A stretch of 50,395 nt of DNA, taken from an uncultured Prevotellaceae bacterium. Lineage in GTDB: Bacteria; Bacteroidota; Bacteroidia; Bacteroidales; Bacteroidaceae. The notes under the pieces are model-generated. The model did not search any database, was not told the origin of the DNA, and was given only the letters and a program-made list of their open reading frames with translations. The stretch is taken from NCBI GenBank assembly GCA_902762565.1, contig CACWOS010000030.1, positions 1-50,395 of the forward strand, written 5' to 3'. The position numbers were made by a program, and so were the translations under genes. Positions 40,434 through 49,892 of this stretch are shown piece by piece. How positions within the stretch are numbered: position 1 is the stretch's first letter; each line of letters begins with the position of its first letter.

Positions 40434-40446
40434 ATTTGTAATTTTG
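40415..40446 (+). promoter_or_regulatory. Promoter of phoH-purC-menG-aroE
   Basis: TTTG (40415-40418), 20 nt, TAATTTTG (40439-40446). It overlaps the uxaB terminator and places the transcript start near 40452. Confidence 0.65.
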
Positions 40447-40473
40447 CAGCCATATTCAGAAAATAACGTTATT

Positions 40474-41445
40474 TTGATAGAAAAGCATATAATATTAGAG
40501 GATATTGATCCTGTGGTGTTCTACGGTATAGGGAACCAGCACTTACAGATGCTGCGTGCCTTATATCCCAAATTGCGCATTGTTGCTCGCGACAATGTGA
40601 TTCGCATTTTGGGCGACGAGGAACAGATGGCTTCTTTTGAAGAAAACTCCGAGAAGTTACGTCAACACGTGCTGAAGTTCAACGCCCTGACTGAGGAGGA
40701 TATCCTTGATATACTAAAAGGCAAGCGCACTAAAGACGAAGTGCCCGAAGGTGTGGTATGCTATTCTATGTCGGGCAGAGCTATTAAAGCTCGCAGCGAG
40801 AATCAGCAGCGGCTGATAGATGCCTTTAACGATAACGACATGATATTTGCCGTTGGTCCGGCTGGTACAGGAAAGACATATCTAAGCATTGCATTAGCCG
40901 TTAAAGCTCTCAAAGAGAAGACTGCTAAGAAAATTATTCTCTCGCGTCCGGCTGTGGAAGCTGGTGAGAAATTAGGGTTTCTGCCTGGTGATATGAAGGA
41001 TAAAATTGACCCTTACCTCCAACCGCTTTACGATGCTCTGGAAGATATGTTGCCGCAGGTAAAACTACAGGATATGATGGAGAAACATGTCATCCAGATA
41101 GCTCCGTTGGCTTTTATGCGTGGACGAACTCTGAGTGATGCTGTTGTTATTCTTGACGAGGCTCAGAATACGACCCCCCAACAAATACGCATGTTTCTCA
41201 CACGTATGGGCTGGAATACCAAGATGATTATTACAGGAGATATGACCCAAATAGATTTGCCCCGTTCACAAAAGTCAGGACTTGTTGAAGCCCTTGAGAT
41301 ACTGAATGGCGTCGAGGGTATCGATATCGTCGAGTTAAATCGCAAAGATATCGTTCGTCACAAGCTGGTGACACGTATCGTCAATGCATATGAGAAATTC
41401 GATAAAAAAAACAACAATAAAAATGAAAGCATTAACAAAGACTGA
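40474..41445 (+). CDS. phoH: PhoH-like ATPase
   Basis: 323 aa from the TTG at 40474 (protein start [18 protein letters not shown], which matches the usual beginning of Bacteroidota PhoH). The in-frame TTG at 40444 overlaps the -7 element and is too early. Walker A is [11 protein letters not shown], Walker [12 protein letters not shown]; an RNA-binding-like region precedes them. PhoH proteins are cytoplasmic ATPases linked to RNA metabolism and stress. The 3' end overlaps purC by 23 nt, so translation is probably coupled. Confidence 0.92.
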   Translation: MIEKHIILEDIDPVVFYGIGNQHLQMLRALYPKLRIVARDNVIRILGDEEQMASFEENSEKLRQHVLKFNALTEEDILDILKGKRTKDEVPEGVVCYSMSGRAIKARSENQQRLIDAFNDNDMIFAVGPAGTGKTYLSIALAVKALKEKTAKKIILSRPAVEAGEKLGFLPGDMKDKIDPYLQPLYDALEDMLPQVKLQDMMEKHVIQIAPLAFMRGRTLSDAVVILDEAQNTTPQQIRMFLTRMGWNTKMIITGDMTQIDLPRSQKSGLVEALEILNGVEGIDIVELNRKDIVRHKLVTRIVNAYEKFDKKNNNKNESINKD

Positions 41446-42370
41446 TTTCCATTTTGAGGGACAGAAGAGCGTGTACCAAGGAAAGGTACGCGATGTGTAC
41501 AACATCAACGACGACCTGATGGTGATGGTGGCCACCGACCGCATCTCTGCTTTCGACGTCGTACTGCCAAAGGGCATCCCCTTCAAGGGCCAGGTTCTGA
41601 ACCAGATTGCCGCGAAGTTCCTTGATGCCACTACCGACATCTGTCCAAACTGGAAACTGGCTACCCCCGACCCTATGGTCACCGTAGGCTTGAAATGCGA
41701 GGGCTTCCGTGTGGAGATGATTATCCGCTCTATTCTGACGGGTTCTGCTTGGCGTGAGTATAAGAACGGCTGCCGTGAACTGTGTGGTGTGAAGCTGCCT
41801 GACGGTATGAAGGAGAACGAGCGTTTCCCCGAGCCTATCATCACCCCGACTACTAAGGCTGACGAGGGTCACGACATGAACATCTCGAAGGAAGAGATCA
41901 TTGCCCAGGGTATCGTTTCTGCCGAGGACTATGCCATCATGGAAGACTACACTCGCAAGATTTTCGCTCGCGGACAGGAGATTGCCGCCAAGCGTGGTCT
42001 CATTCTGGTAGATACGAAGTACGAGTTTGGCAAGCGCGATGGTAAGGTATACCTCATCGACGAGATTCATACCCCCGACTCCAGTCGTTACTTCTATGCC
42101 GATGGCTACGAGGAGAAGTTGGCTAAGGGTGAGCCCCAGCGCCAGCTTTCGAAGGAGTTCGTGCGCCAGTGGCTCATTGAGCACAACTTCATGAATGAGC
42201 CCGGACAGGTGATGCCAGAAATCACCGACGAGTATGCCGAGAGCGTTTCAGATCGTTACATTGAACTCTACGAACACATCGTAGGCGAGAAATTCGACAA
42301 GGCTACGGAGTCTGACGATATCGCTGCGCGTATTGAGAAGAACGTCGGCGAGTGGCTGAAAACAAGATAA
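41423..42370 (+). CDS. purC: SAICAR synthase
   Basis: 315 aa. It joins aspartate to CAIR in de novo purine synthesis, forming SAICAR with ATP. Family sequence includes [47 protein letters not shown] and [13 protein letters not shown]. This is the longer form usual in Bacteroidota. The ATG at 41423 lies within the end of phoH; an earlier in-frame start at 41384 has no support. menG follows after 12 nt. Confidence 0.95.
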   Translation: MKALTKTDFHFEGQKSVYQGKVRDVYNINDDLMVMVATDRISAFDVVLPKGIPFKGQVLNQIAAKFLDATTDICPNWKLATPDPMVTVGLKCEGFRVEMIIRSILTGSAWREYKNGCRELCGVKLPDGMKENERFPEPIITPTTKADEGHDMNISKEEIIAQGIVSAEDYAIMEDYTRKIFARGQEIAAKRGLILVDTKYEFGKRDGKVYLIDEIHTPDSSRYFYADGYEEKLAKGEPQRQLSKEFVRQWLIEHNFMNEPGQVMPEITDEYAESVSDRYIELYEHIVGEKFDKATESDDIAARIEKNVGEWLKTR

Positions 42371-42382
42371 CAGAACAAAGAC

Positions 42383-43114
42383 ATGTACGAGCAGGAGAAG
42401 ATAACCCCATATCACGATGGTGAAAAAGCCTCGCAGGTGGAGCAAATGTTCGACAACATTGCTCCCACCTACGATAAACTGAACCATCGTCTGTCGTGGG
42501 ACATCGACAAGGGCTGGCGCAAGAAGGCCATTAAGGCCCTAGCACCATACAAGCCCCAGTCGCTGCTCGACATAGCCACCGGAACAGGCGACTTTGCCAT
42601 CCTTGCCACTCAGATGTTGCACCCCCAACGTGTGGTGGGTGCTGACATCAGCGAGGGAATGATGCAGATTGGTCGCGAGAAGGTGAAAGCCCTCAGGCTA
42701 GAGAACGTGGTGACGTTCGAGAAAGAGGACTGCACACACCTTTCATATAATAATGAAAACTTTGACGCCGTAACCGCTGCCTTCGGCATCCGCAACTTTG
42801 CTGACCTCGATGCTGGATTGCGCGAGATGTGTCGCGTGCTACGGACTGGTGGACACCTCAGCATCGTGGAACTGACTACACCCGTGAAGTTCCCCATGCG
42901 CCAGCTGTTCCACATCTATTCACATACGGTACTGCCCGTCTACGGACGACTCATCTCCAAGGACACCAGCGCCTACTCTTACCTCACCAAGACCATCGAT
43001 GCGTTCCCACAGGGTGAGCGGATGGTTGAGATTCTGAAGAAGGCTGGCTTCTCTGATGCCAAGTTCAAACGACTGACGTTTGGTATCTGCACCATGTATT
43101 TCGCAACCAAATAA
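42383..43114 (+). CDS. menG: Demethylmenaquinone methyltransferase
   Basis: 243 aa SAM-dependent methyltransferase of the UbiE/MenG family that makes the last step of menaquinone synthesis at the membrane. Signatures are the N-terminal [24 protein letters not shown]-binding [35 protein letters not shown] and the C-terminal [13 protein letters not shown]. Only menaquinone is expected in Bacteroidota, hence menG rather than ubiE. Part of the phoH-purC-menG-aroE run. Confidence 0.94.
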   Translation: MYEQEKITPYHDGEKASQVEQMFDNIAPTYDKLNHRLSWDIDKGWRKKAIKALAPYKPQSLLDIATGTGDFAILATQMLHPQRVVGADISEGMMQIGREKVKALRLENVVTFEKEDCTHLSYNNENFDAVTAAFGIRNFADLDAGLREMCRVLRTGGHLSIVELTTPVKFPMRQLFHIYSHTVLPVYGRLISKDTSAYSYLTKTIDAFPQGERMVEILKKAGFSDAKFKRLTFGICTMYFATK

Positions 43115-43132
43115 CCACAAATAGTTTTGATT

Positions 43133-43879
43133 ATGGATAAGTACGGACTTATAGGATTCCCTCTTGGACATTCGTTTTCCATTAGTTACTTCAACCAGAA
43201 ATTTCAGGATGAAGGCATCGATGCCGTATATGAGAATTTTGAGATTCCAACTATCGATGCACTCCCTGAAGTTCTTGACTCAAACCCCAACTTACGGGGC
43301 CTGAATGTGACAATTCCCTATAAGGAGAAAGTTATACCTTTCCTCGACAGTGTTTCGCCTGAAGCCCGTGCCATTGGTGCCGTTAATGTGATTCGCGTCA
43401 CACACCAGGGTAATGAGATTAAGCTTAAGGGGTACAACTCTGACGTCATCGGCTTTACACAAAGCATCGAACCCATGCTCGATAAGAAGTGGCACAAAAA
43501 AGCACTTATACTTGGTACCGGTGGTGCATCGAAAGCCATCGACTACGGGCTCCGTAATCTTGGACTGGAGACCGTTTTTGTTAGCCGCTACGAACGTCCA
43601 GGCACTATCCAGTATCCGACGATTACCCCCGAAGTGGTCAAGGAGTATAATGTTATTGTCAACTGCACTCCACTTGGCATGTACCCAAAGACAGAGGAGT
43701 GTCCTGCTCTGCCCTATGAGGCTATGGATCAACATACTATTCTATACGACCTTATTTATAATCCCGATGAGACGCTCTTCATGAAACGTGGTGCACAGTA
43801 CGGTGCCCAAACCAAAAACGGACTTGAAATGCTACTCCTTCAGGCTTTTGCTTCGTGGGAATTCTGGCATGAAAAATAG
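43133..43879 (+). CDS. aroE: Shikimate dehydrogenase
   Basis: 248 aa. It reduces 3-dehydroshikimate with NADPH in aromatic amino-acid synthesis. Shikimate-binding YGLIGFPLGHSFS and catalytic Lys in LNVTIPYKEKVIPFLD are present, then Asp in LKGYNSDVIGFTQS and the nucleotide-binding LILGTGGASKAIDYGL. The ATG at 43133 gives the normal start; the in-frame TTG at 43127 is less likely. It is followed by a word-repeat gap and purM. Confidence 0.95.
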   Translation: MDKYGLIGFPLGHSFSISYFNQKFQDEGIDAVYENFEIPTIDALPEVLDSNPNLRGLNVTIPYKEKVIPFLDSVSPEARAIGAVNVIRVTHQGNEIKLKGYNSDVIGFTQSIEPMLDKKWHKKALILGTGGASKAIDYGLRNLGLETVFVSRYERPGTIQYPTITPEVVKEYNVIVNCTPLGMYPKTEECPALPYEAMDQHTILYDLIYNPDETLFMKRGAQYGAQTKNGLEMLLLQAFASWEFWHEK

Positions 43880-43917
43880 AAGTTAAAGAAGTTAGAGAAA
43901 TTTGAGATAATAAAGAA
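43880..43917. repeat. Short drifting word repeat (GAAGTTAAA type)
   Basis: The aroE-purM gap is made of degenerate 9-nt words (gaagttaaa, gaagttaga, gaaatttga, gataataaa). No promoter is seen in it. Confidence 0.6.
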
Positions 43918-43920
43918 ATT

Positions 43921-45084
43921 ATGGACAATCGTTATATGATGCGCGGTGTCAGTGCTGCAAAAGAGGACGTACATAACGCCATTAAGAACATCGACAAAGG
44001 TATTTTTCCTCAGGCATTTTGCAAGATTATTCCTGACATCTTAGGAGGCGATCCTGATTATTGTAACATCATGCACGCCGATGGCGCAGGCACCAAGTCG
44101 AGTCTTGCCTACATGTATTGGAAAGAGACTGGCGATCTCTCTGTATGGAAGGGCATTGCTCAAGATGCTATTGTGATGAATACTGACGACCTCCTTTGCG
44201 TAGGTGCTGTAGATAATATCCTGGTCAGCTCTACTATTGGTCGCAACAAAATGCTGGTGCCTGGTGAGGTTATTTCTGCCATCATCAATGGTACCGACGA
44301 GCTGCTAGCAGAACTTCGCAATATGGGTATCGGCATTTATCCTACTGGTGGTGAGACTGCCGACGTAGGTGACTTAGTCCGAACAATTATTGTTGACAGT
44401 ACGGTCACATGTCGTATGAAGCGTTCCGACGTGATTGACAATGCAAACATCCGTCCGGGTGACGTCATTGTTGGTCTGTCATCTACAGGTCAGGCTACAT
44501 ATGAGAAGCGCTATAACGGTGGTATGGGTTCCAACGGACTGACCTCAGCCCGCCACGATGTCTTTGCCAAGTATCTGGCTGAGAATTATCCTGAGAGCTA
44601 CGATCACGCTGTGCCCGATGAGCTTGTGTATAGCGGAAAGTATAAACTTACCGATGCTGTTGATGGTTCTCCCATCAATGCTGGCCAGCTTGTACTCTCT
44701 CCCACCCGTACCTACGCTCCCGTCATCAAGCGTCTACTAGACGAGCTGCGCCCCGAAATTCATGGTATGGTGCACTGTACGGGTGGTGCCCAAACTAAGG
44801 TACTCCACTTCGTTAGCGATAATTGTAAAGTGGTAAAGGACAATATGTTCCCCGTTCCCCCACTCTTCCGTGCCATTCATGAGTGTTCAGGTACCGATTG
44901 GAAGGAAATGTACCAGGTTTTCAATATGGGCCACCGTATGGAGATCTACGTCCGTCCTGAAATCGCAAAACAAGTCATAGACCTCTCGAAATCATTTAAT
45001 ATCGATGCCCAGATTGTAGGTCATATTGAGGAAGGCCAGAAGAGCCTGACCATCAAGAGCGAATTCGGGACCTTCGAATACTAA
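43921..45084 (+). CDS. purM: AIR synthase (FGAM cyclo-ligase)
   Basis: 387 aa. It closes FGAM to aminoimidazole ribotide with ATP in purine synthesis. Conserved segments are IMHADGAGTKSSLAYMY, VMNTDDLLCVGA, PTGGETADVGDLVRTI and VVGLSSTGQ-like DVIVGLSSTGQATYE. This is the long Bacteroidota form. It probably continues the phoH-purC-menG-aroE transcript, though the 41-nt gap leaves room for doubt. It converges with the minus-strand gene 8 nt away, with no terminator seen. Confidence 0.94.
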   Translation: MDNRYMMRGVSAAKEDVHNAIKNIDKGIFPQAFCKIIPDILGGDPDYCNIMHADGAGTKSSLAYMYWKETGDLSVWKGIAQDAIVMNTDDLLCVGAVDNILVSSTIGRNKMLVPGEVISAIINGTDELLAELRNMGIGIYPTGGETADVGDLVRTIIVDSTVTCRMKRSDVIDNANIRPGDVIVGLSSTGQATYEKRYNGGMGSNGLTSARHDVFAKYLAENYPESYDHAVPDELVYSGKYKLTDAVDGSPINAGQLVLSPTRTYAPVIKRLLDELRPEIHGMVHCTGGAQTKVLHFVSDNCKVVKDNMFPVPPLFRAIHECSGTDWKEMYQVFNMGHRMEIYVRPEIAKQVIDLSKSFNIDAQIVGHIEEGQKSLTIKSEFGTFEY

Positions 45085-45092
45085 GCACGTCT

Positions 45093-46214
45093 TCATCGTA
45101 GCTTGTTTATCTTTAGTTTGTAGTGATTATCATCATATATCACGCGCATTACTCCTCGGATGTCATCATCTGTGGGCGATATACATAGCGCTACATGTCC
45201 CATCGTCCGCCGTAGATTAATCTCCACACATGGATGGAGCAGACAGCGTTTGTCGTTTGTCGTTTTCTCGTTATCTTTTAGTCGCTCAGCGGCGCAAATC
45301 ATCATGTCTACGCCAAAGGGACCTACGTAACCGTCAAGGTTCAATTTCGATATAATGTTTTGCTTTATATTTTCTAGCAAATTAACTGGTATGTAACGAC
45401 TTATTATTCCCATCTTAGTACTTTCTGTTGCCAGTGTATTCCCTTCGTAAGCACCATTGACGGTATGAAATAACGACAGTCCCAAGTAGTGGATGTGTCC
45501 CTCATCATCAGCACTAAACTCCATGCCAAAGTCCTTCACTTTATTAAAATATGGCTCGGCCATCATGCTGCCTTGCGTATTAATGACGTTGCGCACCCAA
45601 TTCTTCATTACTAATTCTTCACCATTCACTAGACGCGCAGCGTCGCAGAACCGTACCCCTCTCCCACTCGACGACCAAGGGGCTTTCAACACCAGTCGAT
45701 CATAGCGGTTTAGCAATTCCGCAACCTCATCGTACGTCGTACATTCGAATGCCTCGCCAACTGTACCCTCTGTCTGCAATTGAGGCAACAGCTGTGCCGA
45801 TGTCCGACGGTGCGACAACATTCGAATCCTTTCTGTTAGTTCCATTGTAGGCAGCAATGGCTCTGAAAAGCCCATGCGTTCCAGTTCTCGTCTAATGGCT
45901 TTATCCCAACCCCACGGTTGAATACGCGCCGTTTCTTGATGAGAGAAAGGCCGTTTCTTGCTAAGCAACTGTACGCTTCTCGACGAGTGAGAGGCCGTTA
46001 TTCCCAGTTTCTCCAACCGATGGCACACACGATAATAAGCCTTTATGGCTGATTCCTCATGTTCCACCAATATCTGATCGCCATCTTCCGCCCACAGCGC
46101 AGGCAGGAAACCTAGGTCGTTGCGCAACTGTCGACCCGCATGCGGTGCTGTGAAGTTGCTCAGGTTCGAGGCCAGCGCAATGTCGTGTTCCGGATTAAAT
46201 ATATGTAGCGTCAT
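45093..46214 (-). CDS. ATP-grasp-like conserved hypothetical protein
   Basis: 373 aa, cytoplasmic, widespread in Bacteroidota as far as I recall but without an assigned function. The N-terminal HIFNPEHDIALASN and FTAPHAGRQLRNDLGFLP look like a binding domain; LVLKAPWSSSGRGVRFCD resembles the nucleotide-binding loop, and CVEINLRRTMGHVAL the metal-binding strand, of ATP-grasp ligases. A carboxylate-amine ligase activity is inferred, substrate unknown. Residues encoded around 45243-45290 (LKDNEKTTNDKRC) are a word repeat inserted between two conserved parts. Confidence 0.7.
   Translation of the reverse strand: MTLHIFNPEHDIALASNLSNFTAPHAGRQLRNDLGFLPALWAEDGDQILVEHEESAIKAYYRVCHRLEKLGITASHSSRSVQLLSKKRPFSHQETARIQPWGWDKAIRRELERMGFSEPLLPTMELTERIRMLSHRRTSAQLLPQLQTEGTVGEAFECTTYDEVAELLNRYDRLVLKAPWSSSGRGVRFCDAARLVNGEELVMKNWVRNVINTQGSMMAEPYFNKVKDFGMEFSADDEGHIHYLGLSLFHTVNGAYEGNTLATESTKMGIISRYIPVNLLENIKQNIISKLNLDGYVGPFGVDMMICAAERLKDNEKTTNDKRCLLHPCVEINLRRTMGHVALCISPTDDDIRGVMRVIYDDNHYKLKINKLR
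45243..45290 (-). repeat. Word repeat inside the ATP-grasp-like gene
   Basis: Plus-strand words gtttgtc, gtttgtc, gttttctc, gttatctt repeat with a 7-9 nt period in a non-conserved loop of the gene; here the period is not a clean 9 nt. Confidence 0.5.
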
Positions 46215-46239
46215 CTGCCTTTATTTTTGAATTTGGCGA

Positions 46240-46247
46240 CAAAAGTA
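46240..46247 (-). promoter_or_regulatory. -7 element of the ATP-grasp-like gene
   Basis: TACTTTTG on the minus strand, 26 nt before the start codon. Confidence 0.5.
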
Positions 46248-46332
46248 CGAATAAATATCGAGTTTTTATCGGCTTATGCAGTTAAAGGGAGTTAAAGCGC
46301 AGAAAATGTAAGCGAAAAAGCAAAAAAATGCT

Positions 46333-46340
46333 TACCTTTG
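46333..46340 (+). promoter_or_regulatory. -7 element of hppA
   Basis: TACCTTTG; no good -33 box is seen. It gives a leader of about 58 nt before the ATG at 46404. Confidence 0.55.
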
Positions 46341-46403
46341 CAGAAAGTGAGAAATTGACACTATTAATTAAAGAACACAACTATCTAAAATCGTTAAAAT
46401 GTT

Positions 46404-48599
46404 ATGAACATTCCTTCAGTTTTCTGGCTGGTACCCGTTGCATCTATTGTGGCATTGAGCATGGCTTGGTATTTCTTTAAGAGTATGATGACGGCAGACG
46501 AAGGGACGCCGCGTATGCGTGAAATTGCATTGTTTGTACGTAAAGGAGCAATGGCCTATCTGAAACAGCAGTATAAGGTCGTAGCTATCGTTTTCGTCGT
46601 TCTTTGCGCCTTATTCTCATTTATGGCGTACGTACTCCATGTACAGAACCCCTGGGTGCCGTTTGCCTTCCTGACAGGCGGTCTATTCTCAGGTTTGGCA
46701 GGTTTCTTCGGTATGAAGACAGCCACCTACGCCTCGGCTCGTACGGCCAATGCGGCCCGTCAGAGTCTGGACGGTGGACTGAAAGTTGCTTTCCGCTCAG
46801 GTGCCGTTATGGGACTAACGGTGGTGGGTCTGGGCCTGTTGGATATTGCCTGCTGGTTCTATGCGCTGTCGTTCGTCTATACCGACGACAAGATGGCGCT
46901 CATCACCATTACTACAACGATGCTAACATTCGGAATGGGTGCTTCGACGCAGGCACTGTTTGCTCGCGTTGGTGGTGGCATTTATACGAAGGCTGCCGAC
47001 GTAGGTGCCGACATTGTGGGTAAGGTGGAAGCCGATATCCCAGAGGACGACCCACGCAACCCTGCAACGATTGCCGACAACGTAGGTGATAACGTAGGTG
47101 ATGTTGCCGGTATGGGTGCTGACCTGTACGAATCGTATTGTGGTTCTATTCTGTCTACGGCTGCCCTTGGCGCTGCAGCCTTTGGCGTAGCCGGACTGGA
47201 GATTCAGCTGAAAGCTGTCATTGCACCGATGCTGATTGCTGCCGTAGGTGTGTTCCTCTCACTCTTAGGCATTTTCCTCGTCCGTACGAAGGAAGGTGCT
47301 ACGATGAAGGACCTGCTGCGCTCGCTGTCAGTAGGAACTAACGTCAGTGCATTCCTCATTGCCATTGCCACGTTCGCCATTCTTTACCTTTTGGGCATTG
47401 AGAATTGGCTGGGTCTCTCGTTTTCTGTCATCAGCGGTCTGGCTGCTGGTGTCATTATCGGACAAGCTACGGAGTACTATACCTCTCACTCGTATAAACC
47501 CACCCAGAAAATTTCCGAAGCAGGTCAGACAGGTGCCGCTACCGTTATAATAAAAGGTATCGGTACGGGCATGATTTCAACGTGCATCCCCGTCATAACC
47601 ATTGGGGCTGCTATCATGATGAGCTATCTCTGTGCTAATGGTTTCGACCTATCAATGTCATCGTCAAGTCTGTCACACGGTCTTTATGGTATTGGCATCG
47701 CTGCCGTAGGCATGCTGTCAACACTTGGTATTACGCTGGCTACCGATGCCTATGGACCTATTGCCGACAATGCTGGTGGTAACGCAGAAATGTGCCAGTT
47801 AGGCGAAGAGGTACGCCACCGTACAGATGCCCTCGATGCTCTTGGTAATACGACGGCAGCTACGGGTAAGGGGTTTGCCATCGGCTCTGCAGCTCTGACG
47901 GCTCTGGCCCTGCTGGCTTCTTACATCGAGGAAATCAAAATTGCAATGGAACGCGCTGGCGAGACACTGACCAACGTAGCCGGACAAACCATCAACGCTG
48001 CTGATGCTACTATTCCCGACTTCATGAACTACTACCAGATAAACCTCATGAACCCCCGCGTCATCGTAGGTGCATTCATCGGTGCGATGGCAGCCTTCCT
48101 GTTCTGTGGTATGACAATGGAGGCCGTGGGTCGTGCAGCCGAGAAGATGGTACAGGAGGTGCGTCGTCAGTTCCGTGAGCTTGCAGGCATTCTCGAAGGT
48201 ACAGGCACACCCGACTATGGTCGCTGTGTAGAGATATCGACACGTGCCGCTCAGCACGAGATGGTTCTGCCCTCTATCCTCGCTATCATCATCCCCATCG
48301 TCGTGGGCATCATTCTCGGCGTAGCTGGTGTTCTCGGCTTGTTGGTAGGCGGTCTGGCTGGTGGTTTCACGCTAGCCGTATTCATGGCCAATGCCGGTGG
48401 TGCATGGGATAACGCCAAGAAGAACATTGAGGAAGGTGCTTTTGGCGGTAAGGGTTCGTTTGCCCACAAGGCCTGCATCGTTGGCGACACCGTAGGCGAC
48501 CCGTTCAAGGATACGTCAGGTCCGTCGTTGAACATCCTCATTAAACTGATGTCGATGGTCTCGATAGTAATGGCAGGATTGACCGTAGTATTTAGTTAA
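46404..48599 (+). CDS. hppA: Membrane-bound pyrophosphatase (ion pump)
   Basis: 731 aa with about 16 membrane segments. It couples pyrophosphate hydrolysis to Na+ or H+ export. Catalytic loops are visible: DVGADIVGKVEADIPEDDPRN, IADNVGDNVGDVAGMGADLYE, and GDTVGDPFKDTSGPSLN near the C-terminus, all rich in Mg-PPi-binding aspartates. In GNTTAATGKGFAIGSA the residue at the family's K+-sensor position is Ala rather than Lys, which marks a K+-dependent enzyme; many such enzymes pump Na+. Monocistronic with its own promoter. Confidence 0.95.
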   Translation: MNIPSVFWLVPVASIVALSMAWYFFKSMMTADEGTPRMREIALFVRKGAMAYLKQQYKVVAIVFVVLCALFSFMAYVLHVQNPWVPFAFLTGGLFSGLAGFFGMKTATYASARTANAARQSLDGGLKVAFRSGAVMGLTVVGLGLLDIACWFYALSFVYTDDKMALITITTTMLTFGMGASTQALFARVGGGIYTKAADVGADIVGKVEADIPEDDPRNPATIADNVGDNVGDVAGMGADLYESYCGSILSTAALGAAAFGVAGLEIQLKAVIAPMLIAAVGVFLSLLGIFLVRTKEGATMKDLLRSLSVGTNVSAFLIAIATFAILYLLGIENWLGLSFSVISGLAAGVIIGQATEYYTSHSYKPTQKISEAGQTGAATVIIKGIGTGMISTCIPVITIGAAIMMSYLCANGFDLSMSSSSLSHGLYGIGIAAVGMLSTLGITLATDAYGPIADNAGGNAEMCQLGEEVRHRTDALDALGNTTAATGKGFAIGSAALTALALLASYIEEIKIAMERAGETLTNVAGQTINAADATIPDFMNYYQINLMNPRVIVGAFIGAMAAFLFCGMTMEAVGRAAEKMVQEVRRQFRELAGILEGTGTPDYGRCVEISTRAAQHEMVLPSILAIIIPIVVGIILGVAGVLGLLVGGLAGGFTLAVFMANAGGAWDNAKKNIEEGAFGGKGSFAHKACIVGDTVGDPFKDTSGPSLNILIKLMSMVSIVMAGLTVVFS

Positions 48600-48644
48600 G
48601 AAAGTATAAAATTGAGGCTTAAAGAAAGATTTTGCTATCTCGGC

Positions 48645-48675
48645 TTTGCAATTTGGGATTTTTTTACTACCTTTG
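48645..48675 (+). promoter_or_regulatory. Promoter of the DUF4143-type ATPase gene
   Basis: TTTG (48645-48648), 19 nt, TACCTTTG (48668-48675). Confidence 0.7.
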
Positions 48676-48703
48676 CAGTCGTTTTTAAAGCAAATCATAT
48701 TTG

Positions 48704-49891
48704 ATGGAAGCATTCTTTCGTACACATCGCTATCTAGTTGAACACGTTAATGCACCTGTTCGTCGCACCCTGATGGATGAGATAAACTGGAACGACCGCA
48801 TGATTGGCATCAAGGGTACGCGTGGTATCGGAAAGACGACCTTCCTGCTTCAATACGCTAAGGAACGTTTTGACATCAACGACCGTCAGTGTCTGTATGT
48901 CAATATGAACAACTTCTATTTTCAGGGGCACGGTATCGCCGAGTTTGCAGGTGAATTCTGCAGGCGCGGCGGTCGCGTTTTATTGATTGACCAGGTGTTC
49001 AAACAGCCTGATTGGTCGCAGGAGATGCGAAAGTGCTACGACCTCTATCCGCAACTGAAGATTGTGTTCACGGGGTCTAGCGTGATGCGCTTGAAAGAAG
49101 AGAATCCTGAGCTGAATGGTATCGTGAAATCGTACAACCTGCGTGGTTTCTCTTTCCGCGAGTTCATCAATCTCTTGACAGGCAACACGTTCCGTCCGTA
49201 TTCGTTGGAAGAGATTCTGCACGACCACGAGCGTATCATCAAGCAGATTCTTCCGAAGGTACAGCCCAACCGCTACTTTCAAGACTACATCCATCACGGT
49301 TTCTATCCCTTCTTCCAAGAGCAGCGCAACTATAGCGAGAACCTGCTGAAGACCATGAATATGATGACTGAGGTGGATATTCTGCTGGTGAAGCAAATAG
49401 AGCTGAAGTATCTGACGAAGATTAAGAAGCTGTTCTACATGTTGGCTGAGGAAGGCCCAAAGGCTCCCAACGTATCGAAACTGGCTGGCGACATCGAGAC
49501 CAGTCGTGCTACGGTCATGAATTACATCAAATACCTGACCGACGCCCGTCTGTTAAACATGATTTATCCCATTTGCGAGGACTTCCCCAAGAAACCATCG
49601 AAGGTGATGCTCCACAATTCTAACCTGCTCTATGCCATCTACCCTATTCATGTAGAGAAGCAGACGGCTATGGAGACTTTCTTCGTCAATTCGCTGTGGA
49701 AGGATCATAAGGTCAATCAGAATGGACACGACAACTATTACATCGTCGATGGACATCAGAAATTCCGTATCTGCGATGCTACCTCTACAAATAAGATAAG
49801 GTACATGCCCGATACGATTTATGCCCGTTATAATACTGAAATCGGCAAGGACAATCAGATTCCTCTGTGGCTTCTGGGATTCCTGTACTAA
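48704..49891 (+). CDS. AAA-family ATPase with DUF4143-type C-terminus
   Basis: 395 aa. The N-terminal ATPase domain has Walker A GTRGIGKTTFLL (38-49) and sensor-like IVFTGSSVMRL. The Walker B segment reads VLLIDQVFKQPDW, with Gln where the family normally has the catalytic Glu (LIDEI). The C-terminal half, with a winged-helix-like VSKLAGDIETSRATVMNYI and a nuclease-like fold, matches the DUF4143 arrangement. Such ATPases are common, often duplicated, in Bacteroidota; their function is poorly known. The ATG at 48704 is chosen over TTG 48701. Monocistronic behind a good promoter. Confidence 0.85.
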   Translation: MEAFFRTHRYLVEHVNAPVRRTLMDEINWNDRMIGIKGTRGIGKTTFLLQYAKERFDINDRQCLYVNMNNFYFQGHGIAEFAGEFCRRGGRVLLIDQVFKQPDWSQEMRKCYDLYPQLKIVFTGSSVMRLKEENPELNGIVKSYNLRGFSFREFINLLTGNTFRPYSLEEILHDHERIIKQILPKVQPNRYFQDYIHHGFYPFFQEQRNYSENLLKTMNMMTEVDILLVKQIELKYLTKIKKLFYMLAEEGPKAPNVSKLAGDIETSRATVMNYIKYLTDARLLNMIYPICEDFPKKPSKVMLHNSNLLYAIYPIHVEKQTAMETFFVNSLWKDHKVNQNGHDNYYIVDGHQKFRICDATSTNKIRYMPDTIYARYNTEIGKDNQIPLWLLGFLY

Positions 49892-49892
49892 T

